A stretch of DNA of 64,000 nucleotides from Magnetococcales bacterium. GTDB taxonomy: Bacteria > Pseudomonadota > Magnetococcia > Magnetococcales > Magnetaquicoccaceae. A program made the translations under genes and the position numbers. The stretch is from the NCBI GenBank assembly GCA_015231375.1, contig JADGBT010000005.1:2310-66309 (forward strand). Reading direction: 5' to 3'. The notes under the pieces were generated by a model. That model had not been told where the DNA came from. It saw nothing but the letters and a program-made list of their open reading frames with translations, and did no database searches. Position 1 is the first letter of the stretch, and every line of letters starts with the position of its first letter. Of the stretch, positions 17,449 through 28,109 are shown piece after piece.

Positions 17449-18488
17449 GACTCTGGACGATTCATCCCAAAACATGGCTGATCGGCGTGTTCTTTGTCCT
17501 GTCGGTGCTCCTGCCCGCCTGGTTCAACGGCCACAAACCGAAAATCATGATCCTGCACAGCTACGACAGCGACTACTCCTGGGTAAAGGATGTCAATGTG
17601 GGGCTTCACCGGGTGCTGGATCAACACCGGGACCACTCCGTCCACTGGTATTACCTGGACACCAAACGCCATCCCTGGCCGGAATTCAAAACCAACGCGA
17701 GCACCGCGATGCGCCGCATGATCGACACCGCGCCACCAGAGGTGATCATCGCCATCGACGACGACGCCCAGCACTACGTCACCCGCCATCTGATCGATCA
17801 TCCCACCATCCGGATCGTGTTCGCCGGGGTCAACAATCAACCCGCCGACTACGGTTTCGATCAGGCCCGCAATGTCACCGGCATTCTCGAACGGCTCCCC
17901 ATGGCCGCCCTCCGGGAGACCCTGCTGCTGATCGCCCAGCACAACGCCATGCGCCAACCCCTGACCATCCGCTTCATCGGCGACCGCTCGGAAACCGTGC
18001 TGGGAGATGAGAAAAATTTCCGCGCTCACGACATGACGCCAATCCGGGTGCTGGATTCCCGACTGGTGGATACCTTCGACGCCTGGCAGCAGGCGGTGCG
18101 AGAGAGCGCGGGTCAGGCGGATTTTCTGATCACCTCGAACTACCGCAGAATCCGGCGTTCGGCCACCGGTCAGGAGTTGGTGCCGGCCCGCGAGTTGATC
18201 GACTGGACCGAACGTCACGCCACCATGCCCCTGATCGGCACCAATGGCTTCTTCGCCGAAGATGGGGGCATGCTGGCCATCGGCACCTCTCCGTTCGAAC
18301 AAGGCGAGGTGGCGGCCCGACTGGCCCTGGAACTGATCGGCACCCACCCACCCATCCATCCGCCCCCGCTGCGCGTCACCGAGCAGTTCGTGGTGGCCAT
18401 GCGCGCACCGCTGGTGCAGGCCCGGCATCTCATCCTGCCCCGTATCTACGAGGCGGCGGCCCGCTCCATCAACAAGTACTATGAATGA
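17445..18488 (+). CDS. ABC_sub_bind-type periplasmic binding protein
   Basis: 347 residues from the ATG that overlaps the upstream transporter stop. An N-terminal signal or anchor (about 8-27) is followed by a type I periplasmic-binding fold of the ABC_sub_bind kind (KIMILHSYDSDYSWVKDV, VIIAIDDDAQHYV, IVFAGVNNQP, MPLIGTNGFFAEDGGMLAIG). No ABC permease or ATPase is adjacent. Proteins of this type also occur as sensor modules beside histidine kinases, and two REC-kinases lie convergently just downstream. It probably senses or delivers a small ligand to the SLC13-like partner; the ligand is unknown. Confidence 0.8.
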   Translation: MRLWTIHPKTWLIGVFFVLSVLLPAWFNGHKPKIMILHSYDSDYSWVKDVNVGLHRVLDQHRDHSVHWYYLDTKRHPWPEFKTNASTAMRRMIDTAPPEVIIAIDDDAQHYVTRHLIDHPTIRIVFAGVNNQPADYGFDQARNVTGILERLPMAALRETLLLIAQHNAMRQPLTIRFIGDRSETVLGDEKNFRAHDMTPIRVLDSRLVDTFDAWQQAVRESAGQADFLITSNYRRIRRSATGQELVPARELIDWTERHATMPLIGTNGFFAEDGGMLAIGTSPFEQGEVAARLALELIGTHPPIHPPPLRVTEQFVVAMRAPLVQARHLILPRIYEAAARSINKYYE

Positions 18489-18530
18489 ACCCGCGTACCG
18501 CACACCAGAAAAACCCGCGCGACCAAAACC

Positions 18531-19655
18531 TTAAGACTCCGCCTGCCCTCCGCGCGGCAGACGGATCACGATGACGGTTTCACCCGCGCGTGACGCGTCC
18601 AGCCGAATGGTCCCCCCCAGCGTGTTGGCGATGAGTCGGGCGGAATAGGTGCCCAGTCCCACCCCGTTGCTCTTGCCCGAGGTGACGAACTTGTCGAAAA
18701 AAGTGTCCCGGATCGCCTCCGGCACGCTGCCCGTGTTGCCGATGCGCACGCACGCCATCTCCCGATCCTCGTCTTCCAACTCCACCAGCAACTCTCCGCC
18801 CCGTGGCGAGGCTTCCACCCCGTTCTTGAGCAGATTCGACAACATGGAGTGACACAACAACTCCTCCCCCAACACCAAAAACCGCTCCTCCCCCTGCGCA
18901 GGCCGACCCCGCACCAGAATCCGCAAGCTCAGCTTTCGGGAGTTCATCATGCGGTTCAGCTCGGAAAGAATCCGCCGCAGCACCAGCAGCACATCCACCG
19001 AAACGGCCACCAACCGATAACGGCCCCGCTCCATTTTATACAGATCCAGGGAACGATTGATCATCTCCAGCATGCGAAATCCCGCGTCCTCGATCACCTG
19101 CAACGATTTGGCCTGTTCTTCGTCCAGGTTCCAATCGGCGATCAACACGCTCGGCATGCCGATCATGGCGTTCAACGGCCCTTTCAGGTCATGGCGCACG
19201 ATCTGCTCCACGTCGTCGCGCAAGCGGGCGGCGGTACGCAACTCCTCGTTTTGTTTCTGGATGATCCGCTGGGCCAGCCGCAGTTGCAGGTGGGACTTGA
19301 CACGGGCGCGCACGATCGCCCCCTGGATCGGCTTGGTGAGATAATCCACCGCTCCGACCTCCAGACCTTTCACCTCGTCTTCCACCTCCACCCGGGCGGT
19401 CACGAAGATGACCGGAATCTCGCGCGTGGCCTCCTCGGCTTTCAAACGGGCGCAGACTTCATAACCATCCATATCCGGCATCATGATGTCCAACAGAATC
19501 AGATCCGGTCCATCGGCGGCCAGACGCAACATCTCCTCGCCATTCCTGGCGAACACCAACGCGTATTCGTGACGCAGAACCTCTCTCAACAGTTTGAGAT
19601 TGGTCGGTTCGTCATCCACGATCAAAATCTTGAACTTATGAGACTCCGTTTCCAT
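18531..19655 (-). CDS. REC-histidine kinase (response regulator with C-terminal kinase)
   Basis: 374 residues. An N-terminal receiver domain ([36 protein letters not shown]; residues about 8-125) is joined through a coiled coil to a histidine-kinase module. The phospho-His box is [16 protein letters not shown] (about 153-168), the N box lies in [17 protein letters not shown], and the G box contains [15 protein letters not shown]. No sensor domain or membrane segment is present, so it is cytoplasmic and driven by phospho-transfer. The ATG lies inside the 3' end of the upstream hybrid kinase (20-base overlap), so the two are co-translated and probably act in one phosphorelay. Confidence 0.93.
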   Translation of the reverse strand: METESHKFKILIVDDEPTNLKLLREVLRHEYALVFARNGEEMLRLAADGPDLILLDIMMPDMDGYEVCARLKAEEATREIPVIFVTARVEVEDEVKGLEVGAVDYLTKPIQGAIVRARVKSHLQLRLAQRIIQKQNEELRTAARLRDDVEQIVRHDLKGPLNAMIGMPSVLIADWNLDEEQAKSLQVIEDAGFRMLEMINRSLDLYKMERGRYRLVAVSVDVLLVLRRILSELNRMMNSRKLSLRILVRGRPAQGEERFLVLGEELLCHSMLSNLLKNGVEASPRGGELLVELEDEDREMACVRIGNTGSVPEAIRDTFFDKFVTSGKSNGVGLGTYSARLIANTLGGTIRLDASRAGETVIVIRLPRGGQAES

Positions 19656-21975
19656 GCCGTTCCATTCCCAGATCCTCCATCAGTTGACGCAACATCTCCC
19701 GTGCCCGCACGCAATGGATCTCCTCCACCAATTCGGCCACCAGCCGAAAACCGGCCTCGAAACGGGTTCCTTGCAACCAGACTTCCAACTCCGGCAACGC
19801 GGCCTCGGCGGTGAGCGCGTCTCCGTGGTCCAACGCCTCGGCGATCCGACGCACCAGGGCCACATGACGCGCCTCGACCACCACCCCCTCCCCCTCACGT
19901 CCCGACAGCTCCACGTCGCGCTCCGGGTCCAAGGTGCGACACGACGCCACCACCCTGGCCAGAGTTCCTTCCACCCCGGACACCAGCGACTCCAGATGAC
20001 GCGCGCCGGTTCTCAACCCCCCGTCCAGAACCGCAGCGGACTCTTCCAGTTCCGCAGCGGCCAGCGAACCCGCCGCCCCTTTCAAGGCGTGGGTCAACAC
20101 CTCGGCCAGCCTGAAATTCCCGGATCCCACCGCCTCCCGGATGCGCCCGGCGTCTTCGGCGTGACGCCGGGCAAACCCGATCAAAGCCTGACGGTATTTC
20201 CCCGCGTCGCGCCACATCCCGATGCCGGCGATCACGTCCAGACCCGGCAACTCGGGAAATCCCGCCGCCTTGACCACGCTTTCGCGACACTCCACCGGCA
20301 CGCCATCCCGAAGCGACGCCGGAAACAGCCCGGCCATGATCCCGAACAGCCGCGCGAAATCGATCGGCTTGGAGACGAACTCGTCCATGCCCTCCGCCAG
20401 ACACTGCTCCCGGTCTTCGACCATGGAGTGGGCCGTCAGGGCGATGATCGGCACATGTTCGGCCTGTTCCGCCCCGGCCTCGCGCGCCCGGATCCGACGG
20501 GTGGCGGTCAGGCCATCCATGCGGGGCATTTGCAGGTCCATGAGGATCAGATCGAAACGGTGCCGTTCACAGACCTCCAGGGCCAACAGGCCATCCTCGG
20601 CCACGGTCACCGTGTGTCCCCGCTGTTCCAGACGGGTGACCGCCAGAATCCGGTTGGCCTCCACATCCTCCACCAGCAAGACGTGCAGCGGCGCCCGCAT
20701 CAGCACGCCCCGTTGCATCCCGCGTCCCGGATTGCGACGCTCCCGACACCAGGGAACCCCCCTGGCCGGCTCCAACGGAATGACAAAACAAAACGTGCTG
20801 CCCTGTCCCGAGACGCTCTCCACCCAGATGCGCCCTCCCATCTTCTCCACAATCTCTTTGGAGATGGTGGTCCCCAGACCGGTTCCTCCGTACTTGCGGG
20901 TGGCGGAGGGATCCCCCTGGGTGAAACGGTCGAAAATCCGCGCCTGCCGATCCGCAGGAATGCCGATGCCGCTATCCCGCACCGAAAAACGGATCCCTTC
21001 GGCCACCGGTTCCACACCGATCTCCACCCCGCCACGCTCGGTGAACTTGATGGCATTGCCCAGCAGATTCATCAACACCTGCCGCAAACGGGTCGGATCT
21101 CCAGAAAAACAGTTGGGAATCTGCGCCGCGATCTGCCAGTTCAACTCCAGTTTCCGGGAGCGGGCCAGGATGGCCATGGATTCCAAAGACTCCTCGACCA
21201 CCTGCCGCAGGTCGAAGACCACGGTTTCCAGTTGCAGATTGCCGCTTTCGACCTTGGAAAGATCCAGAATGTTGTTGATCAGCCGCAGTAGACTGCGGGC
21301 CGACGACAGGGCCGTGCTCAAATATTTGCGTCGCGTGGGATCGGCTTCGGTTTCCAAGACCAGTTCGGTCATGCCGATGATGCTGTTCATGGGAGTACGG
21401 ATTTCGTGGCTCATGTTGGCCAGAAAATCGCTTTTGGCCCGGTTGGCCGCCTCGGCCGCATCCCTGGCCCGGGCCAGATCCTCCATCATGCGCCGCAACG
21501 AATCCCGATGACGCTTGAGCTCCAGATGATTGCGCACCCGAAGCAGTACGGTATTCCTGTGAAACGGCTTGACGATGTAATCCACCGCTCCCAGGGCGAA
21601 TCCCCTGGCTTCGTCGCTGGCATCCACCCGGGCGGTGACGAAGATCACCGGAATCTCCCGCGTCTCCTCCCTGGCCTTGAGCCGCTCGCACACCTCGTAG
21701 CCATCCATGCCGGGCATCATGACATCCAGCAGGATCAAGTCCGGCGCAGGCACCTGACCGGCCAGCCGCAACGCCTCGGGACCATGGGTGGCCACCGACA
21801 CGGCATACTCCCCCCGCAACGCCTCCACCAGCACCTTGACGTTGGTCAGCAGGTCATCGACGATCAGCACCCGCGCCGGTTCCACTCGCGCCGGTTCCAC
21901 TCGCGCCGGTTCCACTCGCGCCGGTTCCACTCGCGCCGGTTCCACCTGCGCCCGTTCCACAAAAGACCCGTTCAT
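19636..21975 (-). CDS. Hybrid histidine kinase (REC-HisKA-HATPase-REC-Hpt)
   Basis: 779 residues from the ATG at 21975. The start is uncertain: the frame stays open to 22098 and no candidate has a strong ribosome-binding site. Order: short EPARV repeat, receiver ([26 protein letters not shown]), HisKA with phospho-His in [15 protein letters not shown], HATPase (N box [14 protein letters not shown] boxes DSGIGIP and [12 protein letters not shown]), second receiver ([29 protein letters not shown]), then an Hpt domain ([14 protein letters not shown]). It is soluble with no sensor domain, so input arrives through the first receiver. It forms an overlapping pair with the REC-kinase downstream. Confidence 0.92.
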   Translation of the reverse strand: MNGSFVERAQVEPARVEPARVEPARVEPARVEPARVLIVDDLLTNVKVLVEALRGEYAVSVATHGPEALRLAGQVPAPDLILLDVMMPGMDGYEVCERLKAREETREIPVIFVTARVDASDEARGFALGAVDYIVKPFHRNTVLLRVRNHLELKRHRDSLRRMMEDLARARDAAEAANRAKSDFLANMSHEIRTPMNSIIGMTELVLETEADPTRRKYLSTALSSARSLLRLINNILDLSKVESGNLQLETVVFDLRQVVEESLESMAILARSRKLELNWQIAAQIPNCFSGDPTRLRQVLMNLLGNAIKFTERGGVEIGVEPVAEGIRFSVRDSGIGIPADRQARIFDRFTQGDPSATRKYGGTGLGTTISKEIVEKMGGRIWVESVSGQGSTFCFVIPLEPARGVPWCRERRNPGRGMQRGVLMRAPLHVLLVEDVEANRILAVTRLEQRGHTVTVAEDGLLALEVCERHRFDLILMDLQMPRMDGLTATRRIRAREAGAEQAEHVPIIALTAHSMVEDREQCLAEGMDEFVSKPIDFARLFGIMAGLFPASLRDGVPVECRESVVKAAGFPELPGLDVIAGIGMWRDAGKYRQALIGFARRHAEDAGRIREAVGSGNFRLAEVLTHALKGAAGSLAAAELEESAAVLDGGLRTGARHLESLVSGVEGTLARVVASCRTLDPERDVELSGREGEGVVVEARHVALVRRIAEALDHGDALTAEAALPELEVWLQGTRFEAGFRLVAELVEEIHCVRAREMLRQLMEDLGMERHGNGVS
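21872..21946 (-). repeat. 15-base tandem repeat (five units) at the hybrid-kinase N-terminus
   Basis: Five consecutive copies of CGCGCCGGTTCCACT on the plus strand (the fifth differs in its last base) encode repeated VEPAR pentapeptides directly before the first receiver domain. The unit is in frame, so expansion or contraction only alters the N-terminal extension. Confidence 0.95.
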
Positions 21976-22170
21976 AACTTTCGCGCTCGCTTGGACCACC
22001 ACCACCATCGGCAGGTGCGCCGCATTCGGATGGGTCAACCGGATCAGGCAGGATCGCCGCATCGAAAAACCAAAGACGTGGGCATGATCCCCACCCATTC
22101 ATCCCATACAGTCAATGCCCACGGCAGGTCAAGCACAACCTCACAAAAACCGAACGCGCTCCGCCGACCA

Positions 22171-25100
22171 TCATCCCCCGGGTCCACCGCACCCCGGCCC
22201 GGACAACACGCTCCGGCCACCGGCCCGGGGGATGACCCGAATGCGGGTGCGAATCCGCTCCTGAAGCGCGGAAACGTGGGAAATCACCCCGATCAACTTG
22301 CCCTCGCGACGCAACCCGGCCAACGTCTCCAGGGCCACTTCCAAGGCCTCCTCGTCCAGGGTGCCGAACCCCTCATCCAGAAACAAGGAGTCCACCCGGA
22401 TCGTGCGACTGGCCATGCCCGACAGCCCCAAAGCCAACGCCAGACTCACCAGAAACGTCTCGCCACCAGACAGATTCCGGGCCGAGCGCACCTCCCCGGC
22501 CTGATAATGATCCACCATGTGGATGTTCAACGGATGCTCCGGGTCCGGCACCAGGGCGTAACGATCCGTCATGCCGCGCAACTGCCGGTTGGCCAGAGTC
22601 AGCACCCGTTCGAAAGTCAACCCCTGCACAAACTCGCGATACCGTTTGCCGTCTTCGGAACCGATCAGCTCATGCAACTGCTCCCAGCGGGCGCACTCCC
22701 TCTTTTGCGCCTCCAGAATCCGCATCTGCTCTTGTTTTTGCTGCTGGGCCAAAGCGTGTTCGGTCAGTTTCAGACGCATGCCCCCCATCGTCTGCTGCAA
22801 AGCCCGCTGCCGCACTCCGCACCGGTTGCGGGCCAACTCCAGAACCTCGACGGATCGATCCGTCACCTGTCTGGAGCGCTCATCCGCCAGACGCCCGCGC
22901 TTTTCGTTTTCCAAAGAGCGCAGCTCCGTCTCCTCGTCGGACAACCCCTTCTCCCGCAGCAGCCCCTGCCGACGCGCCTCTTCCGGCAAAACCGCCGCGA
23001 CAAAATCCGCCTCATCCACAAATCCCAATTCCGCCAGCTCCACCCGGAACCCGGACTCCTCCCCGGTCAACTGTCCCGCCCGTTCGTTCAGGGTCCGTTC
23101 CAACTCCGCCAGTCCGCTTTCCAGCCGCGCCCGCTCCTGCCGCCCGCGCTCCAGATCGGCGGTCAAACCATTCACCCGGTTTTCCGCCGCGCGCACCGCC
23201 TCGGCCAGCCGCAACTCTTCTTGATCCGGACTCTTCTCCCCGAACACCCGCCACCGCTCCCCCTTCAACCCCTCCCACTCCTCCCGCAACGTCGCCAGCC
23301 CGCTCTCCAGGGCGCGCGTCTCTTCTTCCAACCCCTGAATCTGTCCGGCCCGATGGCTCAACGCCCATTCCAGCTTCCCAATCGCCCCCTCCAAAACCCC
23401 TTTGCGGGCCTCCAGAGCCAGCCAACGCTCCCGCCGCCGGGTCAACTCCCCGCGCAAGGCATCCAGATCATTCAACATCTTCAGATCCATGCCATACTCG
23501 GCCAATACCTGCTCCAGACCACGGCGCCACTCCCGCTCCCGCCGCTCCCACTCATCCCGCTCCCCGCCGACCCGCTCCAACTCCCGCCCGATCCCCTCCC
23601 GCCGATGCAAGGCCTCCCCACGCTCCCGCTCCGCGACAACCTCACGGGCACGCGCCCCCTCCAACCCCTCCCGCAACACCCCGACTTCTCTTTCCAGCGC
23701 GTCGATGGCCGCGACCCTGGCCGACTCGCGAATCAGACCCTCCCGACTCTCCTCCAGCAGTCGCGCCGCCTCCGCTTCGCAGGCCATCACCCGCTCCACC
23801 TCCAGACCCAAATCCGCACACGCCTGCCGAACATCCGCCTCCAGCCCCTTCGAGGCGGCCACACACTCGGCCATGCGACTTTCCACCCGCTCCAAATCCT
23901 TTTCGGCCCCCAGCCGTTCCAACCGCAACGCCTGCAACCCCTCCCACACCTGTTGCCACGCCTCCCGCACCCGCCGCAACGCCTCCCGGGTCTCATCCGG
24001 CACCGGCAGATGATCCGCCTCCACAAACGGATGCTCCCTGGCCCCGCACAAGGGACACTCCTGCCCTGCCCGCAAACGCTGACGGGCCTCCTCGAAATTC
24101 AAAATGCCCTGAATGTCGGACAACCGCTGCTCCAGCCCGTTGCGCTCCACCTCCCGCTCCAGACGTTGCCGCTCGGCCATCGCCAGCCGTTCATCCAATT
24201 GGCGTTGCCCGGCCAACAACTCGGCCCGACGCCGCTCCAACCCCTCCCGCTCCTCCCGCAACTCCCCAAGAACACGCAGAAAATCCACCAAAGACTCCAG
24301 CCGCAACGACCGCTCCCGCAGCGCCGCCCACTCCCTACGCCACACCGAGGCGTCACGCCGCTCCAGTTGCTCCTCCAGATCCCGCCGCTTCTCCAGATAC
24401 CCCCGCTGGCAGCCGGCAACCTGCTCCTTCCAGGCGTTCCACGCCTCGTCACAGCGGGTCAACACCACGCCGCTCTCCGCCCACTGCCGGGTCAACCCCT
24501 CCACGGCCTTCAAGGCCGCCCGACGCCGCACCCCCACCTCCTGCCACTGCTCCAGACGGGCCTGAATCCCGGTGGCCTGCTCCACCAACCCCCGATCCAA
24601 GGCATGCTCCGTCAGGGTGATCCCCAACTGTTGCCACTCTTGCGATTGACGCTCCCAGGCCAGCCGATCCTGCTCCCGGAGCGCCCGCTCCCCGCTCAAT
24701 CGCCTGTGCGACGCGGACAACGCCTCTGCGGCCATGCGCATCGGTCCGGCCTTCTCCGTCAGACGCACATCCAGCTCCCGCGCCACCCGAATCTCCATGG
24801 CCACTGCCTGCTGATCGCTCCGGCTTTGCTCCCACCGCTCACGGGCCTGGATCCGCATCCGTTCCGTCTCTTCGACCGCGACCACCACCTTGGGCCATTG
24901 CTCCAGCAGCGCCGCGCGGGCAGCCTGATCAGCCGTCTGCAATCCCCGCAACCGCGACAACTCCTGATACCGGGCCATGCGTTCCCAAGCCAGATGAGCG
25001 CGACGCAACCGCTCCCGCACCGGGGCGAACGCCTCCCAGCGCCGGGACCACTCCTGTCTTCGGGCCGCCAGTCCAGCCAATTCCGCTTCCAAGGCCACCA

Positions 25101-25854
25101 TCCCGGCCCGCCAGGACAACGCCTGCTCCAGCCCCGCCAGCCGATTGCACAGCGCCTCTTCCGCCAGAATCCCCCGGGCCAGATCCAGGGATAAACGCCG
25201 CGCCTCCTCGTCATCCAGGGAACGAATCCCGGCCAACTCGGCCTCCAGTTTCTCCTGAGTGCGCCGCTCGTCACCGCGACGCCGATGGACCTGACTCGAA
25301 ATCCGGCTGTAGACCTCCGTGCCGGTAAGCTGCTCCAAGATCTCGGCCCTGGCGCCCTGGGCGGCGTGCAGAAAAGCGGCAAACTGCCCCTGGGCCAGCA
25401 GCATGGAACGGGTGAAGCGGTCGAAATCCATGCCGGTTACCTGCTCCACCCGCCCGATCACCGCCGCGAGTTTCTCTTCCAGGATCTTGCCGGTGTCGGC
25501 GTCGGCGATCTCGTGGGCCGGAGGCTGCAACTCCCCTCCCGCCTTGCGGCGCGCCCGATGCTGACGCCAGTGACACCGATAACGCCCGCTGCCGGTCTCG
25601 AAGGTCACCTCGGCGAAACACTCACCGCTCAAACGGGACATGATCTCGTTGTCGCCACGACTGATCCGACCCAGCCGGGGCGTGCTGCCGTACAGGGCCA
25701 GACAGATGGCGTCGAACAAAGTGGTCTTGCCCGCCCCGGTGGGACCGGTGATCACAAAAATCCCATCCGCCACAAAGGCCGGATGGGTCAAGTCCATGGA
25801 CCACTCGCCAACCAGGGAGTTCAGATTCTTGAAACGCACCTGCAAAATACGCAT
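22171..25854 (-). CDS. sbcC: SbcC nuclease subunit ATPase
   Basis: 1227 residues from the ATG at 25854, which has AAGGAG about 8 bases upstream; the longer ORF runs back into sbcD and is rejected. SMC/Rad50-like: Walker A GPTGAGKTTL near residue 36, long coiled coils, a zinc hook with CPLCG near mid-protein, the ABC signature LSGGETFLVSLALALGLS and Walker B SLFLDEGFGTLD near the C-terminus. With SbcD it forms the Mre11-Rad50-type complex that opens hairpins and processes protein-blocked DNA ends. It starts 19 bases after sbcD. A very long antisense ORF over this gene is a composition artefact. Confidence 0.97.
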   Translation of the reverse strand: MRILQVRFKNLNSLVGEWSMDLTHPAFVADGIFVITGPTGAGKTTLFDAICLALYGSTPRLGRISRGDNEIMSRLSGECFAEVTFETGSGRYRCHWRQHRARRKAGGELQPPAHEIADADTGKILEEKLAAVIGRVEQVTGMDFDRFTRSMLLAQGQFAAFLHAAQGARAEILEQLTGTEVYSRISSQVHRRRGDERRTQEKLEAELAGIRSLDDEEARRLSLDLARGILAEEALCNRLAGLEQALSWRAGMVALEAELAGLAARRQEWSRRWEAFAPVRERLRRAHLAWERMARYQELSRLRGLQTADQAARAALLEQWPKVVVAVEETERMRIQARERWEQSRSDQQAVAMEIRVARELDVRLTEKAGPMRMAAEALSASHRRLSGERALREQDRLAWERQSQEWQQLGITLTEHALDRGLVEQATGIQARLEQWQEVGVRRRAALKAVEGLTRQWAESGVVLTRCDEAWNAWKEQVAGCQRGYLEKRRDLEEQLERRDASVWRREWAALRERSLRLESLVDFLRVLGELREEREGLERRRAELLAGQRQLDERLAMAERQRLEREVERNGLEQRLSDIQGILNFEEARQRLRAGQECPLCGAREHPFVEADHLPVPDETREALRRVREAWQQVWEGLQALRLERLGAEKDLERVESRMAECVAASKGLEADVRQACADLGLEVERVMACEAEAARLLEESREGLIRESARVAAIDALEREVGVLREGLEGARAREVVAERERGEALHRREGIGRELERVGGERDEWERREREWRRGLEQVLAEYGMDLKMLNDLDALRGELTRRRERWLALEARKGVLEGAIGKLEWALSHRAGQIQGLEEETRALESGLATLREEWEGLKGERWRVFGEKSPDQEELRLAEAVRAAENRVNGLTADLERGRQERARLESGLAELERTLNERAGQLTGEESGFRVELAELGFVDEADFVAAVLPEEARRQGLLREKGLSDEETELRSLENEKRGRLADERSRQVTDRSVEVLELARNRCGVRQRALQQTMGGMRLKLTEHALAQQQKQEQMRILEAQKRECARWEQLHELIGSEDGKRYREFVQGLTFERVLTLANRQLRGMTDRYALVPDPEHPLNIHMVDHYQAGEVRSARNLSGGETFLVSLALALGLSGMASRTIRVDSLFLDEGFGTLDEEALEVALETLAGLRREGKLIGVISHVSALQERIRTRIRVIPRAGGRSVLSGPGCGGPGG

Positions 25855-25873
25855 CGCCCGCTCCTTGCCGTCG

Positions 25874-27124
25874 TCACGGCGCGTGGGGATCCTCATCGTG
25901 AAGCGAAGCCACAATCTCCCGATACGCCAGACGCAGCCCGGCACACTGCTCCTCGGGCACCCCCCGGACCACCAGACAACGCTCGAACACCGCCTCTTCG
26001 TCCAACTCCTCGACCCGCTCCCCCTCCCGGTCCGCTCCCCCGGCCACCCCACGGCCCGACAACCGCTCATCCTTGATGCGCACGATCTCCAGCCCGCTCC
26101 CGTCCACCCACTCGGTCAGCCGCTGCCGCAAATCCCCGATCAACTCGGCACCGGTGTGGACCACCTCGATCCATACCCGCTCCGGCTCGCCCTGCGTTCC
26201 CTCTTGCACCAACGTCCGGATGCGCTCCAGAATCGCCTCCCGGTCCCCCCGGATCCGTTCGAGCCTGCGAAACACCGGCACCGGAAACAACACAACCTCG
26301 GCCGCCCGCCCCTGAAACGTCACCAGACACACACTCTTCGGCCGTCCCGCCTCGCCAAACCCCAAAGGCAACGGCGAGCCGCTGTAACGCCGGGTCTCCT
26401 CCCCCCCCAGTTTCTGGGCCAGATGCAGATGCCCCAGGGCCAGATAATCCACCTCCTGCGGAAAGATCCCGGACGAAACCTGGGCCAGGGAACCCACATA
26501 CAACTCCCGCATGCCATCCCCGTCGTTCACCCGTCCCCCGCTGGCGAACAGATGCCCCATGACCACCAGAGGAATCTCCTCCCCCCACTCCCGACGCTGA
26601 CGCAAGGCCAGAGAGATCACCGTGTCGTAATGATGGCGGATCCCCTCGACCAATTTGCGATCCTTGTCTTCCAGGCTTTCGGCGGCCTCAGACAGGCGGA
26701 TATCCCGATCCCGCAGATAAGGCACCGCGCAGACGAGCAACTCCGGCACCCCTTCCGGGGATTTCAACACCAGCACCTCATCGGCGGGATGGTCGGTGAT
26801 CGCCCCGACCACATGCACATGCAGCGCGGAGAGCAGACTTTTGGGGGCGTCCAGGAAAGAAGGGGAGTCGTGATTGCCCCCGATCACCACCACATGCCGA
26901 CACGACGACCGCGACACGGCGGACAAAAAGCGGTAATACAGCGCCTGGGCCCGATGGCCCGGCGTGGCGGTATCGAACAGATCCCCGGCGATCAGCAGCG
27001 CATCGACCTGTTCGTGTTGAATCGTGGCCACCATCCACTCCAGAAAGGCCGCGAATTCTTCATGCCGTCTCTGTCCGCACAGCAGATGACCCAGATGCCA
27101 ATCCGAGGTGTGACAGATTTTCAT
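25874..27124 (-). CDS. sbcD: SbcD nuclease subunit
   Basis: 416 residues from the ATG at 27124, giving the canonical N-terminus MKICHTSDWHLGH. Metallophosphoesterase motifs: DWHLG, GDLFD, GGNHDS, and the later VVMGHLFASGG and LALGHLHLAQ. It is the Mre11-like nuclease partner of SbcC. The start overlaps the stop of the 5'-nucleotidase gene by ATGA, so the three genes 5'-nucleotidase, sbcD and sbcC form a tight operon. Confidence 0.97.
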   Translation of the reverse strand: MKICHTSDWHLGHLLCGQRRHEEFAAFLEWMVATIQHEQVDALLIAGDLFDTATPGHRAQALYYRFLSAVSRSSCRHVVVIGGNHDSPSFLDAPKSLLSALHVHVVGAITDHPADEVLVLKSPEGVPELLVCAVPYLRDRDIRLSEAAESLEDKDRKLVEGIRHHYDTVISLALRQRREWGEEIPLVVMGHLFASGGRVNDGDGMRELYVGSLAQVSSGIFPQEVDYLALGHLHLAQKLGGEETRRYSGSPLPLGFGEAGRPKSVCLVTFQGRAAEVVLFPVPVFRRLERIRGDREAILERIRTLVQEGTQGEPERVWIEVVHTGAELIGDLRQRLTEWVDGSGLEIVRIKDERLSGRGVAGGADREGERVEELDEEAVFERCLVVRGVPEEQCAGLRLAYREIVASLHDEDPHAP

Positions 27125-28047
27125 GCAGCACCGGATCCGACCGGATTGGTGACACCCCGCACCACATGACCCGCCGGAACGAAACGGCGCACCGACTCGC
27201 AATGTCCGGTCTGATCGTCGAAGAAGATATCGGCCCCGAAGGCGGCCAGAAACGATCCCTTGTCCCTTCCCCCCAGAAACAGCAGTTCATCCACCCGAAT
27301 GTCCCAGGCCCGCAAGGTGCGGATGACCCGTTCGTGGGCCGGCGCCCCCCGCGAGGTGACCAAAGCGGTGCGAATCGGGCAGTGGACCGGGTGCAGACGT
27401 TGAATCCGCTGGATCGCCTCCAAGAACGGCTTGAACGGCCCTTCCGGCAAAGGCTCTCGGGCGGTGCGGGCTTCGTGTTCCTGAAAGGCGGCCAATCCCT
27501 GCTCCTGATAGATCCGCTCCGACGCATCCGAAAACAGCACCGCGTCCCCGTCGAAAGCGATGCGCAACGGACTGTTGCCCGCCTCCGACACCGACTCCCC
27601 ACCGGGGGCCAGAATCACCGCCGCCGCCAACCCGGCCTGGGAAGCCAGCCGCGCGTCTTCCGGATCCAGCGACAAGAACAGATGGGCCTGAAACGCCGCC
27701 GCGTATGGCCAAAGGTTGCCACCGGTGGTGAAAACCGCCCGGGTAATCTCCAACCCATGGTGCCGGATGGCGTTGAACACCCGCAAACCGGTATCCGCGC
27801 TGTTGCGGGAGAGCAGAATCACCTCGACCCGGCTGGGCAGGGCCGGATCGAGCCGGTTCAAGGCCAGCAGCTTGCGCACCAAAGAAAAAGCCGGCCCCGG
27901 CTTCAGGGGTTCCTCCTCCCGTTCGATCTGCCAGCGGGCATACGCCTCCACCCCCTGTTCGCAAAACACCGCGTGGCTGGCCTCCAGATCGAACAACGCC
28001 CGGGAAGAGATCGCCACAATCAACGGACTGGTTGCGTCATGGGTCAT
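27121..28047 (-). CDS. Cytosolic-type 5'-nucleotidase family protein (PF06189-like)
   Basis: 308 residues. Resembles the eukaryotic-type cytosolic 5'-nucleotidase I family found in some bacteria: IVAISSRALFDLEASHAVF near the N-terminus, LALNRLDP, VEVILLSRNSADTGLRVFNA, a haloacid-dehalogenase-like IAFDGDAVLFSDASE, TALVTSRGAPAHERVIRTL and FFDDQTGH. It would dephosphorylate nucleoside monophosphates in the cytoplasm. It is translationally coupled to sbcD, which suggests removal of nucleotides released by end resection; that link is inference. The first six codons and upstream bases are partly duplicated at 34615-34682, at the far side of an accessory island. Confidence 0.85.
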   Translation of the reverse strand: MTHDATSPLIVAISSRALFDLEASHAVFCEQGVEAYARWQIEREEEPLKPGPAFSLVRKLLALNRLDPALPSRVEVILLSRNSADTGLRVFNAIRHHGLEITRAVFTTGGNLWPYAAAFQAHLFLSLDPEDARLASQAGLAAAVILAPGGESVSEAGNSPLRIAFDGDAVLFSDASERIYQEQGLAAFQEHEARTAREPLPEGPFKPFLEAIQRIQRLHPVHCPIRTALVTSRGAPAHERVIRTLRAWDIRVDELLFLGGRDKGSFLAAFGADIFFDDQTGHCESVRRFVPAGHVVRGVTNPVGSGAA

Positions 28048-28076
28048 GGGGCATCATCTCCGAGACAAACAATAAA
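28030..28076. repeat. Left copy of imperfect direct repeat flanking the accessory island
   Basis: GGTTGCGTCATGGGTCAT (28030-28047), the start of the 5'-nucleotidase gene, matches GGTTGCATCACGGGTCAT at 34615-34632 in 16 of 18 positions. CAAACAATAAA (28066-28076) matches 34672-34682 exactly, in the same order and orientation. The spacing between the two blocks differs (18 against 39 bases), so the repeat is decayed or partly replaced. Confidence 0.55.
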
Positions 28077-28109
28077 GCGAAATCACTCTCCAAGTTCCGC
28101 AAGAACGCC

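Noticed and set aside
21406-25194. 1262-codon plus-strand ORF opposite sbcC and the hybrid kinase
   Set aside because: It is antisense to two clear genes, extremely rich in Pro, Gln, Leu and His, and crosses their boundary. High GC removes stops on this strand.
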